A stretch of 64,000 nt of DNA from Shinisaurus crocodilurus. Taxonomy: Eukaryota > Chordata > Lepidosauria > Squamata > Shinisauridae. Both the position numbers and the translations under genes were made by a program. Shown here piece by piece: positions 53,678 through 63,864 of this stretch. The stretch's first letter is position 1. The number at the start of each line of letters is the position of its first letter. Location: positions 30,803,140-30,867,139 of the forward strand of contig CM037888.1 in the NCBI GenBank assembly GCA_021292165.1. The letters run 5' to 3'. Under the pieces are notes generated by a model. The model ran no database searches. It saw nothing but the letters and a program-made list of their open reading frames with translations, and was not told the DNA's origin.

Positions 53678-56600
53678 TGTCAAGCCCCTAAAACAAACTA
53701 GATGTTGTTCAGTCCATGAAATTCATTTTTTCATACCTTCGAATGCTTATTGCAGTGATCAGAGGACAGTATTAATCCAGGTAAGTTACTGGGTAAGTCC
53801 AGGCGTCGAAAATACCACACTAGATTCCAGAACACAATGGGATGATGATCCACAAAATCTGCCACTGTTATTGCGTGATGGCCTTCATTTTCTAATAAAC
53901 TTTCAAGCTCCTTCCATACAACAAGAGGACTCAGATAAGGAACAGTTATGGGCTCCGGACTGGGTAAACGCCACTCTAGCCCCAAAGAATCCTATTGTAC
54001 AAATAATAAAATAAAATAAATAAAAAGGACCATGACTCACTATTTAATTATTACATTTCTATACTGCCCAATAGCTGAAGCTCTCTGGGCGGTTCACAAC
54101 AATTAAAAACATAAAATACAACATAAGATACACTATAAAAATTTAAAACTACAGTATAAAATAGAGATAAAACCCAAAGTAAAACATAGCAGCAATGCAA
54201 AGATTTAAAATACAGTAACAGATTTAAAACAAAAACTGAAAAACTAAAATGCCTAGGAAAATAAGGTCTTCACCTCGCACCAGAAAGAGCACAATGTAGG
54301 AGCCAGGCAAGCCTCTCTGGGAAGCTTATTCCACAACCTGGTGCCATTACAGAAAAGGCCCTCTGCTTAGTAGCCACCCACCGCACTTCCTTTGGCAGGG
54401 GCTCCCAGAGAAGGACTGCTGAAGATGATCTTAGGGTCCTAGCAGGTATATATGGGAGGAGGCGATCCTTCAGGTAACCTGGCCAGAAGCTGTTTAAGGA
54501 TACTAGCACTTTAATACCAGCACTTTGAATCAGGCCTGGACATGGACTGGCAGCTAGTGCAGATGGAAAAGTACTGGCATAATATGATGATGTTGGCCAG
54601 TCCCATTAACAATCTCGCTGCCCTATTTTGGAACAGCTGAAGTTTCATAGCATAGCTGGCAAGGCACAGAGCAATAATGCCCCGACATCATCTTCTGGAA
54701 TCGGCCATCCAAGCAGGAGCGGAACCACTGCAATGCAGTGACTCCAACTCCCAACCTAGACAACCTATCCAGAAGGATACCATGGTTGATGCTATCGAAA
54801 GGTGCTGAGAGGTCCAAGAGGGTCGCACTCCCCCTGTCCCTCTCCCAGCAAAGGTCCTCCAACAGGGTGACCAGAGCAGTTTCTGTTCCAAAACCAGTCC
54901 TGAAGCCCAACTGAAATGGATCTAGATCAACTAGCTATCATCTGAAGTGAAAGTGCGTGGCAACTGGGCAGAGGCCCTTCTTTGTTTTGGTACCCCGCTT
55001 GTGGAATTCTCTCTCCAGGAGTCTTGCATGGTACTCATGCTGATGTCCTTTAATTGGGTAGCATAAAATATTTTAAATAAACAAGGTAGTGTGTGAGTGA
55101 TAACATTTCTCCTCTGGAATCACATTATCCAAGATGCTGTCATTTTTAACCAGGAGATCCTCCCCTGCCACTCCCCCACACCTTTCAAAGTTTTTCAGCA
55201 AGACTATTTACACCAACCCTGCAAAAGCAATCACGCTTTACAGAAGTTATGCTTATTTTGAAAATCAAGCTTAGAAGAACAAGAAAAAAGATCCAATTAC
55301 TCACGGCGGTCCCCTGCAAAGTGGTAGGCAAGCTTCCTGTGGGAACTATGTGGCTGCGTTTGTGGTTTCCCGTTTCTTCTACTTCCAATGGACTGGATGT
55401 ACTGATGCTTCTTGACAGGGGATGGCTGGTGTGTTCAGTTCTAGCAGTATTCTGTCTTCTTCTAGAAGGGATCTGAATGCTTCTGGCACAGGTGGTGTCA
55501 GTCTGTTTTGACTTGCTGGTGACAAAATATTAATTTTCCACGTTTATCTATATATATAAAAGAAGAAGTCCTGACTGACTGACTGACTGACTGACTCATC
55601 AACGCCCAGCTCAAACTGTTTAATCTAGGAACGTGAAATTTTGAAGGGACATTGCTTTTATGACTGTACACACCCACTAAGGAAGGATTTTTGGAAATTC
55701 CATCCCTAAGGGGGTGAAAAGGGGGGGGGATCGCCTCACTCTCATATCTCCTATGGGCAAAACAACAGGACAGCAGTTATGCAAATCAGCCTCACCTCAT
55801 AACTGCTGCAGGAGCCAATAGGAGCAGTTATGCAAATAGCCCATTCAACACTTAAAATGTTCATATGAATTCCTGCAGGGGCCAATAGGAGTGGGTATGC
55901 AAATCTCCCCTAGGCCATTTAGAATGTTCTCTGAGAGGGGTGAAAAGGGAGGGAAACTTTTTACATGACTGACTGACTGAATGACTGTTGTGTGTGGGGC
56001 GTCGTCGCATCGGTTCCATCACGTTTTGACGGATCTACCCCAAACTTGGCACGGTCACTCTTCATCACCTGTAAACTCTCAGGATTAATCTGATTTTTCT
56101 CTACTATATAAATGTGAAAGTTTGTCCATATGTCTGTGTGTCCGTGTGTACGGGTGTTTGTGTGCGTCGCATAGGCCCCTACATGGTTGGACGGATCCAC
56201 CGCAAACTTGGCACGCATACTCTCCATCACCCAAGGACAAAGACTGGCAGGTTCAAATCTCCAAAAAAGCCCTCGCTGCGCCTGTACGGCCCAAAATAGA
56301 TGAGAGCCAATGGCATCACTTGGAATGTTCACAGGGGCCATTCAGGAGCAGTTATGCAAATCACTCCACCAACATATAGAATGTTCGTATGAACTGCCGC
56401 CACAGGGCCAATCAGGAGCAGATATGTAAATCTCTCCTACGTTCAAACACAATGTTCATATGAACTGCATGGGGGTCGGGAGCTGGAATTTCATTGTTGG
56501 GTAGTCCCGGGTGGTGGTGGTGGCAAGCTGGGATTACATTGTTGGGTAGTCCCAAGGGGGGGCAACTGGGATTACATTGTTGGGTAGATCCCGGGGGGGG

Positions 56601-59600
56601 AGCAAGGGATTTCATTGCTGTGTAGTCCCGGGGGGGGGGGAGAGCAGGGATTTCATTGTGTAGTCCCCGGTGGTGGGGGCAGGGATTTCATTGTTGTTTA
56701 GTCTGGGGGGGGGAGCTGAGATTTATTTATTTATTTCATTTTTATACCGCCCAATAGCCGAAGCTCTCTGGGCGGTTTAGAACAATTAACAAGACAGTCC
56801 CTGCCCACAGGCTTACAATCTAACAAGACACAACACACAAGGAAAAGGAATGGGGAGGGAAGAAGGGGAATATTAATGAATATGCCTGGCAGGGCTGGTG
56901 GAATGGCCCTGCACTCCCTCTCATCTCCCTCCTCTCAGCCTGCTGGAATGGCTGCTGTGGTGGCAGTTGAGGAAGGAGGAGCCTTCTGGAAGGCGGCCTT
57001 TCAGCAGGGCTGGTGGAATGGCCCTGCGCTCCCTCTCTTCTCTCTCCTCTCAGCCTGCTGGAATGGCTGCTGATTTCATTGTGAAGTCCCGGGGGGGGGG
57101 AGCAGGGATTTCATTGTTGCGTAGTCCCGGGGGGGGGGGAAGCTGGGATTTCATTGTACAGTACCGGAGGGGGGGGCAGGGATTTCACTGTGTGGTCTGG
57201 GGGTGGGGGGGAAGCTGGGATTTCATTGTGTAGTCCCAGGGGGGAGCAGGGATTTCATTGTGCAGTCCCGGGAGCAGGGATTTCACTGTTGTGTAGTCCC
57301 GGGGGTGGGTGGGAGCAGGGATTTCATTGCTGTGCAGTCCCGGGGGGAGGGGGAAGCAGGGATTTCACTGTGTAGTCCCAGGGGAGCAGGGATTTCATTG
57401 TGTAGTCCCTGGAGAGTAGGGATTTCATTGTGCAGTCCCGGGGGAAAGGGAACAGGGATTTCATTGTGTAGGCCAGGGGGGGGGGCAGGGATTTCATTGT
57501 GTAGTCCCAGGGTGGGAGAACAGGGATTTCACTGTGTAGTCCTGGGGGAGCAGGTATTTCATTGTGCAGTCCCGGGGGAGCTGGTAGTCCTGGGGAAGCT
57601 GGTATTTCATTGTGTAATCCTGAGGGAGCTGGTAGTCCCGGGGGAGCTGGGATTCCATTATGTAGTCCCGGGGGACCTTTCCTATGGAGCCATTCAAAAC
57701 AGCGGACAGCTACCTCAAGGAATTTCGAACAAATAGTGCCTATAGGAAAATGATGACCTGTGCAAACAGGGATTTCATTGTGTAGTCCCGGGGGGGGGGA
57801 TTGATTGTGTAGTCTGGGGGGGGGGGCTGGGATTTCATTGTTGTGTCGTCCCGGGGGGGGGGGGGAAGCTGGGATTTCATTGTGTAGTCCTGGGGGAGGG
57901 GAGCAGGGATATCATTGTGCAGTCCCGGGGGGGGGGGGGACACCACGACGACAACAGGGATTTCACTGTGTAGTCCCGGGGGAACAGGGATTTCACTGTG
58001 TAGTCCTGGGGGAGCTGGGATTTCATTGTGTAGTCCCGGGGGGTGGGGAGCAGGGATTTCACTGTGTAGTCCCGTGCGAGCAGATAGTCCTGAGGGAACT
58101 GGGATTTCATTGTGCAGTCCCGGGGGGGAGCTGGGATTCCATTATGTAGTCCCAAGGGAACCTTTCCTATGGAGGGATTCAAAACAGTGGACAGCTACCT
58201 TAAGGAATTTCGAACAAATAGTGCCCATAGGAAAATGACGACCCGTGCAACACCGGGTAAAAAAAGCTAGTTTAACATATGTGCCACACTGCTGACAAGA
58301 GCCTAGCCATGCAGGAAATAGACTTCAGTCTAACAACGAATACACCAGCTATAGTCCTCCTATATCCAAGCCATGCAATGAAAAGGAAACTTCTCCATTT
58401 TTCGCAAACCCTTGCTTCTCCTAAAAATTACCACCTGATGGACAGAGATTATCACCATGCTGCTGCTGCATAATCTTAACATTATTCATGCTGATTTTAT
58501 TGTGGTTTTATAATTAGTGTTTTGGATTATGTTTCTTGCTTTTTTGATGATGTTTTATGTTTTTTTATTGTTAACTGCCTCAAACACTATGTAAGATTTG
58601 TCTTGTTGGATCAGGCCAAGATCCGTCTAATTCAACATCCTGTTACCCACCCTGAGCTTTCAGGATGGAGTGGGCATTCTCCTAATGATACTGTCAAGGT
58701 TCTTGAAAGTTTCCTTTCCCCCCTCATTGAGAGAAGTCTCCTTTCCCCCCTTATAGAATTAAGTTTCGTTTCCCCAGTTTGGGGTCACCTGATTGTAGCC
58801 TCCTAAAGTTGTGAGAGTGTATATAAAGGGGAGGCAGAAGCAGCAGAGTGAGAGAGAGAAGTTGTGTGGAGGAGTGGAGCTGCAGGCACCAAGAAGCAGA
58901 GACAGACAGAGAAGCAGAGACTGAATATAACTGAAAAGTGCAGAACAGCCAGGGCTAGGCTGGGAAGGAATCTCTATTAAGGTTACAGGTGAAAGAGTAC
59001 CTAGGTTAGAGAGAACTGCATTATTATTTCTTTTATTTCTATTATACCTGCATTTTGAAAGTGTACAGCTCTATTTGTGTAATTATCTTAAGTTATTGTG
59101 AATCTACTATACCAAAATTTACTAAAGTAAACAGTTATTGTTAACATCAAGTTGTTTGGAGTGTCTTTTGCACCACGCCTAAGGCCTAATCCCACGTTAC
59201 TCGGAAGAGAAGGTAAAAGGCAGAGAATTGGCATCCTGATACAGGAGGGGCTCTTAAAGTGGCAAAATATCTTTAAGGAGCTGATCAAGGTGTCCTGGTA
59301 CAGGTGGAACCTTGACAGATACATAAATAAGTGCCTGCAATGTGTTGTGTTTACCTATCTGACTGCAAGGCATCCTGAGAAGTTATTAGAGATGCAGTAA
59401 ATCCTGAAGTGGGATCAAAGATGCAAGATTTTCCTGTCTGGTTTGAAAATGAAGATGGAAGCTGCATGTTCTCTGATGATGGACTGGACTTCAGGAAGTA
59501 TCTACAAAAAGTACAAGTGTTTATGTGATTAAAAGATTTTTTAAAAGAAGTAATTTGGAAATACTGCAAACAAGAATCCAATGACAAATAATTAATTACC

Positions 59601-62600
59601 TTCCAGGGCCCCGGAGATCTCTGATTTCAATGTTCAGGAAAGGCAAGAATAGATTCCCACAGAAAGGGCATGTGCTGTTAAGGTTGGAATCATCCGCTGT
59701 CCAGCCTGCCATGATCTCTTCATCGTGTACTAGACAGTCACAGGTTCGACATCGTGAACAGCTCGAGATGAGGACCTGTATGAAGCACTTCGTTATAGCC
59801 CTCAGTACTAACTTTGTTGTCAGTTAGTAATAAGTCATTATAATAAGTCATATTAGAGAAGTCACACACCAGAACTACAAGAACGTCCACAAATAAACAT
59901 GTGTGCTCTTTACCTCTCAGCCTCCCTGAAAAACTGCCCCCCATACCAATTAAATCTTTGGTTGACTAATCTAATTAAACCAATTCAAGCTTGCAGGCCT
60001 AGAAAATCAGTTCAATTTCAAGACACAATCCACCAAACCAGGAAGATGTTCAATCCAAAGTGTATAAGGATCAGCAGCCAAATTCATATTTAGTATACCT
60101 TGTCCCTCCCCATCCGGTTAGTGGCCTAATTTTAAACCCTTGAGATTTTAATTCTCTAGTCCTGACCTTTCCGTACTTTAATACATTTCCAGAAAGTTCT
60201 GCACTGTTTAGTTGATTCAGTCAAGGGCACCCCTCCCTGCCATTAGAATTAATTAGCTGCCTCAACACAAGAAAAATCAGCTGTGGGGATTCTGCTGCAC
60301 CATAATGTCAACAAATTAGCAGCTGAATTAATCTATTTATAGAGCCGACAAATACATTTTAGATTGATTTACCAGCTTCTCCTCTCAGCAGCCTATCAGT
60401 GGATTCTATGACTGCTCATTTAGAACAGTAATGAGGCTTTTGAGGGTTTATTTGGAGGAGTAATGATAGGCTCCTTAGAAGTAATAGACAAAAATGTTTC
60501 CATTATTATTAGAATTTTAGTTTCTTAACAAAACTGTTGCCTGGATTTATATAGTGCCCTAACATGATGACTACTGCATGGGAAAAGTAAAACCAGAAAA
60601 CAAGTAAACCAATCCTTGCTGCTCGTTTCCCCCGTTGTAACACATATGCTATTTAAAAAGGAAAATGCTGTACCTCCAATGCATAATTCTGGAACACACT
60701 TGTGCTGCTTGTACTGCAAGATGATACCAGCTCTGATCTGTCAGGCAAAGGAAACTTTGAAAGGGAGCCTAGAAGGCAAACAGATACTTGTTATTGTAGA
60801 AGGAAAGGTTAGACTTACCGATGACAATTCTTCCTCATCATGGAAATGGGGCTATCCTTCTATGGCAATTCCTCCTGTTCACTTCCAAGGAGGTACAACC
60901 TCCAGAGGCCTCTGGAAACTCCACCAAGGAGGGGGAAGCCTCCCTGTTTTAGAGGCGATCACATTGTGACCTGAAGAATGAACTCAACCTTTGGAACTTA
61001 ATAATAGTGTAAGTTCAGGAACTCTTAAAAGGGAAGAGTGGAGACTAACAGAAAGAAGGTCATCTCCAGATTGTAATAACTCTTAAGGCCAAACTAGATG
61101 TGATGTGACTATGACATTAGTTGTGTGAATGCAAGTGACATACTACCTGTTTTGTTATGAAAATGACAGCTCCTGGGAAGCCTGTGCAGCCTGGAGACTG
61201 TGGGGGATGGAATAGGGTTAGTTTACGTCTTTCTCTACCTGCCACTTCCTAACAAAAATCACCCCTCACGCACCCCCAAAAAAGGGGGCAGGGGCTGCAA
61301 AGCAGGTAGAAAAGTTCCCTTCACCTATCTAAATCAAAGTTCTGGGGTGGAAGGAAGAAAGTGAGGCTTCAGCACCTGCAAATTCTTTCTCCATGAAATG
61401 GATGGGAAGAGTCACCCACTGATGTCCTCCAATGACTAATAATGCATTTTCATTAAGACCATACAGGGTTCTTTTATCCAACTTAGTAGACTATTTTACT
61501 ACCAGAGCATCATTCAGAGAAGCTGTTGCAAGTATGTGAAGGTATGAGGAAAGAAAACTTGAGAAATCTTGGAAACGCTCTTACCACACTGAGAGAAACG
61601 CTTTGATGAGCCGTTGTTGGAAGCTGAACTCTCAAGACTCGTCCTGCTCAGACCAATTCCCTTTAACACCAAGGAGGCATTCTCTTGAGGAGAAGAGTTA
61701 CTTTCAAAATCATTGCAGATTTCTTCATCTGTCAGAGAGGCAGATTCTGAATCTAGGGCCCCAAGGGATGAAACGCTCGCTCGGTCTGAGTTGGGATCCT
61801 GAAAACAAGGATATTTCATTGCTAGAGGTCTAATGGAAAGCATCTGGAAGAACCACTACGAGCAGCACCCAATAGCTTAGTGACTGGCCATCAGTTTGAG
61901 TCTCACTGAAGAACCAAGCTGGATCTCCTGCCAGCTGACTGCTTTGAATATCAAAGTTTACTTTTATTAATTATAGGAAAACGTTGGATGCTCAATGAAA
62001 TAGAAATGCCAAACAACCTGACTCATGCTTATACTAATTAACTTTTGTGGAAGATATTCCAGTCTTTCTTTGTCATCACTCAGATGCTCAGATTCCACTT
62101 TCAAGATCTCTTATTGCATCTCAAAATATATTGGCAGAAAAAAAACACTGAAACCTTTCCCTCCTAAGGTTGATGAATTTGTCCAATGCAACAACAAAAG
62201 CATAAGATGCCAGGTGGCCCTATATATATTGCAAGCACTGCTCTGTGATTAAAATAGCAATGATTTTTCTTTCCAATGGGAGCCTCCTAGAGGAAAATTA
62301 GGTTGGCTGATTTCAATGTAGTTTACCTGCTTCTGGATGGCTTCCAAATCATGGGATTTCTATATGTCCACAAATTTTGGTCTAGATCATTCCCATTGTC
62401 CTCAGTGACAGGGAAAGATTTGTACATGCATTCCCACTGCATATGGGGTGTGTGTGTCCCTGGTACTGAAGCAAATAAGACCTCAATGGCATGGAGTTCC
62501 AGAAACATGTTCTCCCAAAGTATCTCAGCTTTACCATAATATAGCAATGGTGGTGTTAAGCTACTGGCATTGTAGGCCTACCAATTCTCTGCCATGCTAA

Positions 62601-63864
62601 AGGGTCCAAACAGTAGGTAGGAATCTTTCCCAGGCTTAAAGACCATCTCTGTCCTGTACAGAAGATGAAGTGATCATATGAGCCATACAGGATTAAGTGA
62701 ATAACAATGCTGGACATCTGAACCTCTATAGAACCATTTTGCTTTTTCATAGTAATGATCTAAGAGACTTACCTTTGATGATGATGCATATGTAGTAAAC
62801 TTTGAGTACCATTTGCTGGCCTTTTCTGCAACTCCTTTCCCTGCAGAAAACATGCTGCTTTTTAGAACGTCAAAGGTAGGCGTTAATAGCGTATCCAAGT
62901 TGAACGAAGTTGGAGAAGCAAGCGTTACTGTGCCACCCATATCCTGAGATTGTCCCCTTGATAGATTGCTTGGGGAGAACACTGGAGATGACCAAAGCCT
63001 GTCCCTGACCCTTTCTTCATTTTTTACTTGGTAGCTTTTGGATTTGGTAAGGCTTGCCGGCCTAGGTGAGAATGGAGGAAGGCTAGATCTCCGGCATGGC
63101 TGGGCCAATGTTGGACTCTTTTTATTGGTGTTCTTGTCATTGTAGGCTTTTTGCAAATCTATGCTTGGCGTGCGACTTGTTAAGGGACTATTTATATTGT
63201 TCATGTACATCTCTATTTCTTCAGCTAAATCTCGCTTTGCAGATGGGGTTGAGGCACTTTTGTCATCCTCTTCATCCTCTTCCTCTTTCTGTTGCTCTGT
63301 CTCAGCAGCCAACAAGGAGAGTGGGTCAAATCCTGTTTCAACACCAGTTTTCTCAATAGGTTTTACCGGAAAGCTGATGGCACGCTGAATCCTCTTTGGC
63401 TTTTTATGCAATGGTATCACAGTTTTCAGGGAGACAGGTTCATTATCCAAATCTTCCAAATCAAATATAACTGGGGACTCTGTTTTGTCCACAAAATTGT
63501 TCTCGTAGGGCACATCCTCGTCACTGGATTCTTTCTCTAGGTTCCCTCTCTTACTGGGTCCTAAAGAAGATTGCCTGATGTTGAGTGTTTTCGGCCTTAC
63601 TCTCTTCTCGAATACTTTAGAAAGGATTTTTGCATCTACTAGTTTTTCAACAATTTCTTCAGGCACTCGCTTCATAGTTAATTTGATTTTTCATGAGCTC
63701 AATCAGAGCATCTCCACTCAGATTGCGGTTCCTGTTTCTCCAAACTATCCGCTTGTGTTCTATTTCAGTTGCATTTAAATGCCTCCTCCTTAAGTTTTCG
63801 ACTTTAGTCATTCTTGTTTTGTTGATATCCTCAAAACAAGAGAATAGCAATCCTGCGGAGCTTT
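47774..63864 (-). CDS. DENND4A: DENND4A C-terminal part, DENN-domain Rab GEF (5' exons outside window)
   Basis: Eleven coding exons, in transcript order: 63864-62773, 61798-61585, 60768-60674, 59775-59600, 59501-59355, 55515-55305, 53991-53737, 52120-52003, 51310-51148, 49600-49536 and 47910-47774 (TAA). Phases match at every junction inside the window. The family protein is a guanine nucleotide exchange factor for Rab10. Its DENN modules are N-terminal and lie outside this window. What is seen: a long Ser-rich acidic region, a cysteine cluster (CSRCRTCDC and CPFCGN, four CxxC-type pairs), then the conserved C-terminal domain ([59 protein letters not shown]) ending in [11 protein letters not shown]. 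The end motif and cysteine cluster fit DENND4A better than DENND4B or DENND4C. The largest exon has an apparent +1 frameshift. Confidence 0.94.
48360..48740. mobile_element. MITE-like palindromic sequence, same style
   Basis: AAAATAAGCCATGGGGGCTT and GCTTGTCGTGTCATCCAAAC face inverted counterparts near 48580-48690. Boundaries unclear. Confidence 0.45.
49122..49159. repeat. GT dinucleotide microsatellite
   Basis: A pure GT run in a DENND4A intron. Shorter GT runs lie at 5671-5699, 6067-6087 and 42930-42949. Confidence 0.93.
49536..49600 (-). CDS. DENND4A: DENND4A coding exon
   Basis: 65 bp, with acceptor TCTTTTTAG and donor GTAAGT. It encodes [20 protein letters not shown] and I. Confidence 0.97.
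49680..49795 (-). repeat. tRNA-derived SINE, truncated
   Basis: The tail and body are present in reverse orientation; the pol III promoter end is missing. It lies in the DENND4A intron next to the 49536 exon. Confidence 0.7.
49900..50640. repeat. Probable DNA-transposon remnant in a DENND4A intron
   Basis: It shares the GATCTCC / AAAGGG style and the terminal GTGGGTTGTTCGGGCAACAA and CAACCCACCGTGGCTTATTG with 10800-11645. The open frames here are short and non-homologous. Confidence 0.4.
51148..51310 (-). CDS. DENND4A: DENND4A coding exon
   Basis: 163 bp, with acceptor TTTCCCCAG and donor GTAAAT. It encodes [20 protein letters not shown] and [20 protein letters not shown], then PQIKRQ. Confidence 0.97.
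52003..52120 (-). CDS. DENND4A: DENND4A coding exon
   Basis: 118 bp, with acceptor CTACTCAG and donor GTAAGT. It encodes [20 protein letters not shown] and [19 protein letters not shown]. Confidence 0.97.
52403..52703 (-). repeat. 5S-tRNA chimeric SINE copy
   Basis: On the minus strand, 52703-52608 is a 5'-truncated 5S rRNA (AGCCCGATCTCGTCTGATCT, GGAAGCTAAGCAGGGTTGGG, ending AATACCAGGTGCTGT). It runs directly into a tRNA-Ala-like head (GAGCTCAGTG, CTGCTTTGCATGCAGAAGG, GGTTCGATCCCC) and the body of the tRNA-Ala SINE family. Confidence 0.8.
53629..53677. repeat. ATC trinucleotide microsatellite
   Basis: About 16 ATC units next to the DENND4A exon at 53737. Confidence 0.95.
53737..53991 (-). 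CDS. DENND4A: DENND4A coding exon: conserved C-terminal domain
   Basis: 255 bp in phase 0, with acceptor TACAATAG and donor GTATGA. It encodes [40 protein letters not shown] and [20 protein letters not shown]. Confidence 0.98.
54040..54975 (-). mobile_element. L2 LINE 3' part
   Basis: The minus strand encodes L2-type RT ([56 protein letters not shown]). It ends in the TCTGGGCGG / TATACTGCCC tail and A-rich sequence. The frames are broken. Confidence 0.85.
55305..55515 (-). CDS. DENND4A: DENND4A coding exon: Ser/Thr-rich linker
   Basis: 211 bp, with acceptor TTGTCACCAG and donor GTGAGT. It encodes [20 protein letters not shown], then [20 protein letters not shown] and [14 protein letters not shown] Helitron ends 31 bp upstream of the acceptor. 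Confidence 0.94.
56430..58160 (+). repeat. G-rich minisatellite within the Helitron
   Basis: Units of ~28-45 bp built on GGGATTTCATTGTGTAGTCC, then C and a run of 4-13 G. Dozens of imperfect copies, interrupted by an L2 tail (56718-56890) and a ~115-bp duplicated segment (56891-57072). The Helitron 3' region occurs twice (57680-57768 and 58150-58250), so a larger unit was also duplicated. Confidence 0.9.
56718..56890 (-). repeat. L2 3' end inside the Helitron array
   Basis: TTTATTTATTTATTTCATTT, then TATACCGCCCAATAGCCGAA; nearly the same stretch occurs at 20037-20215, including ACAGTCCCTGCCCACAGGCT. It interrupts the minisatellite. Confidence 0.75.
58692..59317 (+). mobile_element. Solo LTR with 5-bp target duplication
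   Basis: Starts TGTCAAGGTTC and ends GAACCTTGACA, an exact inverted pair. GATAC is duplicated at 58687-58691 and 59318-59322. A TATA box (TATATAAAG) lies near 58820. It lies in a DENND4A intron, antisense to the gene, 37 bp from a 5' splice site. Confidence 0.9.
59355..59501 (-). CDS. DENND4A: DENND4A coding exon: Ser-rich linker
   Basis: 147 bp, with acceptor TTTTTGTAG and donor GTAAAC. It encodes [20 protein letters not shown] through [16 protein letters not shown] solo LTR lies 37 bp into the intron that follows. Confidence 0.95.
59600..59775 (-). CDS. DENND4A: DENND4A coding exon: cysteine cluster
   Basis: 176 bp, with acceptor CTTCATACAG and donor GTAATT. It encodes [40 protein letters not shown] and [18 protein letters not shown]. 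The paired cysteines suggest a zinc-binding module (inference). Confidence 0.97.
59776..60673 (-). other. DENND4A intron with TAAT-rich unique sequence
   Basis: No repeat recognised. The stretch 60220-60480 is balanced in composition, with clustered TAAT and CAGCTG-type motifs (ATTAATTAGCTG, TTAGCAGCTGAATTAATC). Confidence 0.4.
60674..60768 (-). CDS. DENND4A: DENND4A coding exon: short linker
   Basis: 95 bp, with acceptor TTGCCTTCTAG and donor GTACAG. Its phase (1 in, 0 out) is exactly what the neighbours require. It encodes [20 protein letters not shown] and [11 protein letters not shown]. It is too short to stand out as an open frame and was found by phase and the family pattern SSIYQNCAMEV. 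Confidence 0.85.
61585..61798 (-). CDS. DENND4A: DENND4A coding exon: Ser-rich segment
   Basis: 214 bp, with acceptor TTGTTTTCAG and donor GTAAGA, ending in phase 1. It encodes [20 protein letters not shown] and [20 protein letters not shown], then a Ser-rich end in [14 protein letters not shown] and LTDEEIC are family signatures. Confidence 0.95.
61799..62772 (-). other. DENND4A intron, no feature recognised
   Basis: Unique-looking AT-rich sequence between two confirmed exons. No repeat or extra exon is needed by the phases. Confidence 0.5.
62773..63864 (-). CDS. DENND4A: DENND4A large Ser-rich exon, with frameshift near 63670
   Basis: The acceptor is CCCTTTCAG at 63865 and the donor GTAAGT. 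One frame reads from [18 protein letters not shown] through [20 protein letters not shown] to LMKNQINYE. The next frame takes over at [20 protein letters not shown] and runs to [13 protein letters not shown]. The first frame hits TGA five codons past the join, and the second has no start of its own, so one extra base (or two missing) lies at about 63668-63678. The exon length (1092) is one base over the number required by the phases. Composition is acidic and Ser-rich, with an EEEDEEDD run. Confidence 0.92.

Larger units (their letters stand above)
55547..58270 (+). mobile_element. Non-autonomous Helitron with minisatellite
   Basis: 5' terminus TCTATATATATAAAAG, 3' terminus CTAG preceded by the hairpin ACCCG-TGCAACAC-CGGGT. 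It is inserted between A (55546) and T (58271), as Helitrons do. It contains GACTGACTGACTGACT, typical of this group, a second Helitron-like 5' end at ~56098 and an expanded minisatellite. No Rep/helicase coding sequence seen. Confidence 0.88.

Noticed and set aside
57154..58238. Long + strand frames of repeated [13 protein letters not shown] peptides
   Set aside because: They come from a minisatellite whose unit is often a multiple of three. The array is inside a Helitron, in an intron, antisense to DENND4A.
60812..60960. Extra DENND4A exon ending at the strong donor-like GTAAGT near 60820
   Set aside because: No frame without stops connects to a usable acceptor. The required phases are met exactly by the 95-bp exon 60674-60768.
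61322..61350. Mini-exon between a CCCCAG and a GTGAAG in DENND4A
   Set aside because: 17 bp, wrong phase, and not needed by the neighbouring exons.
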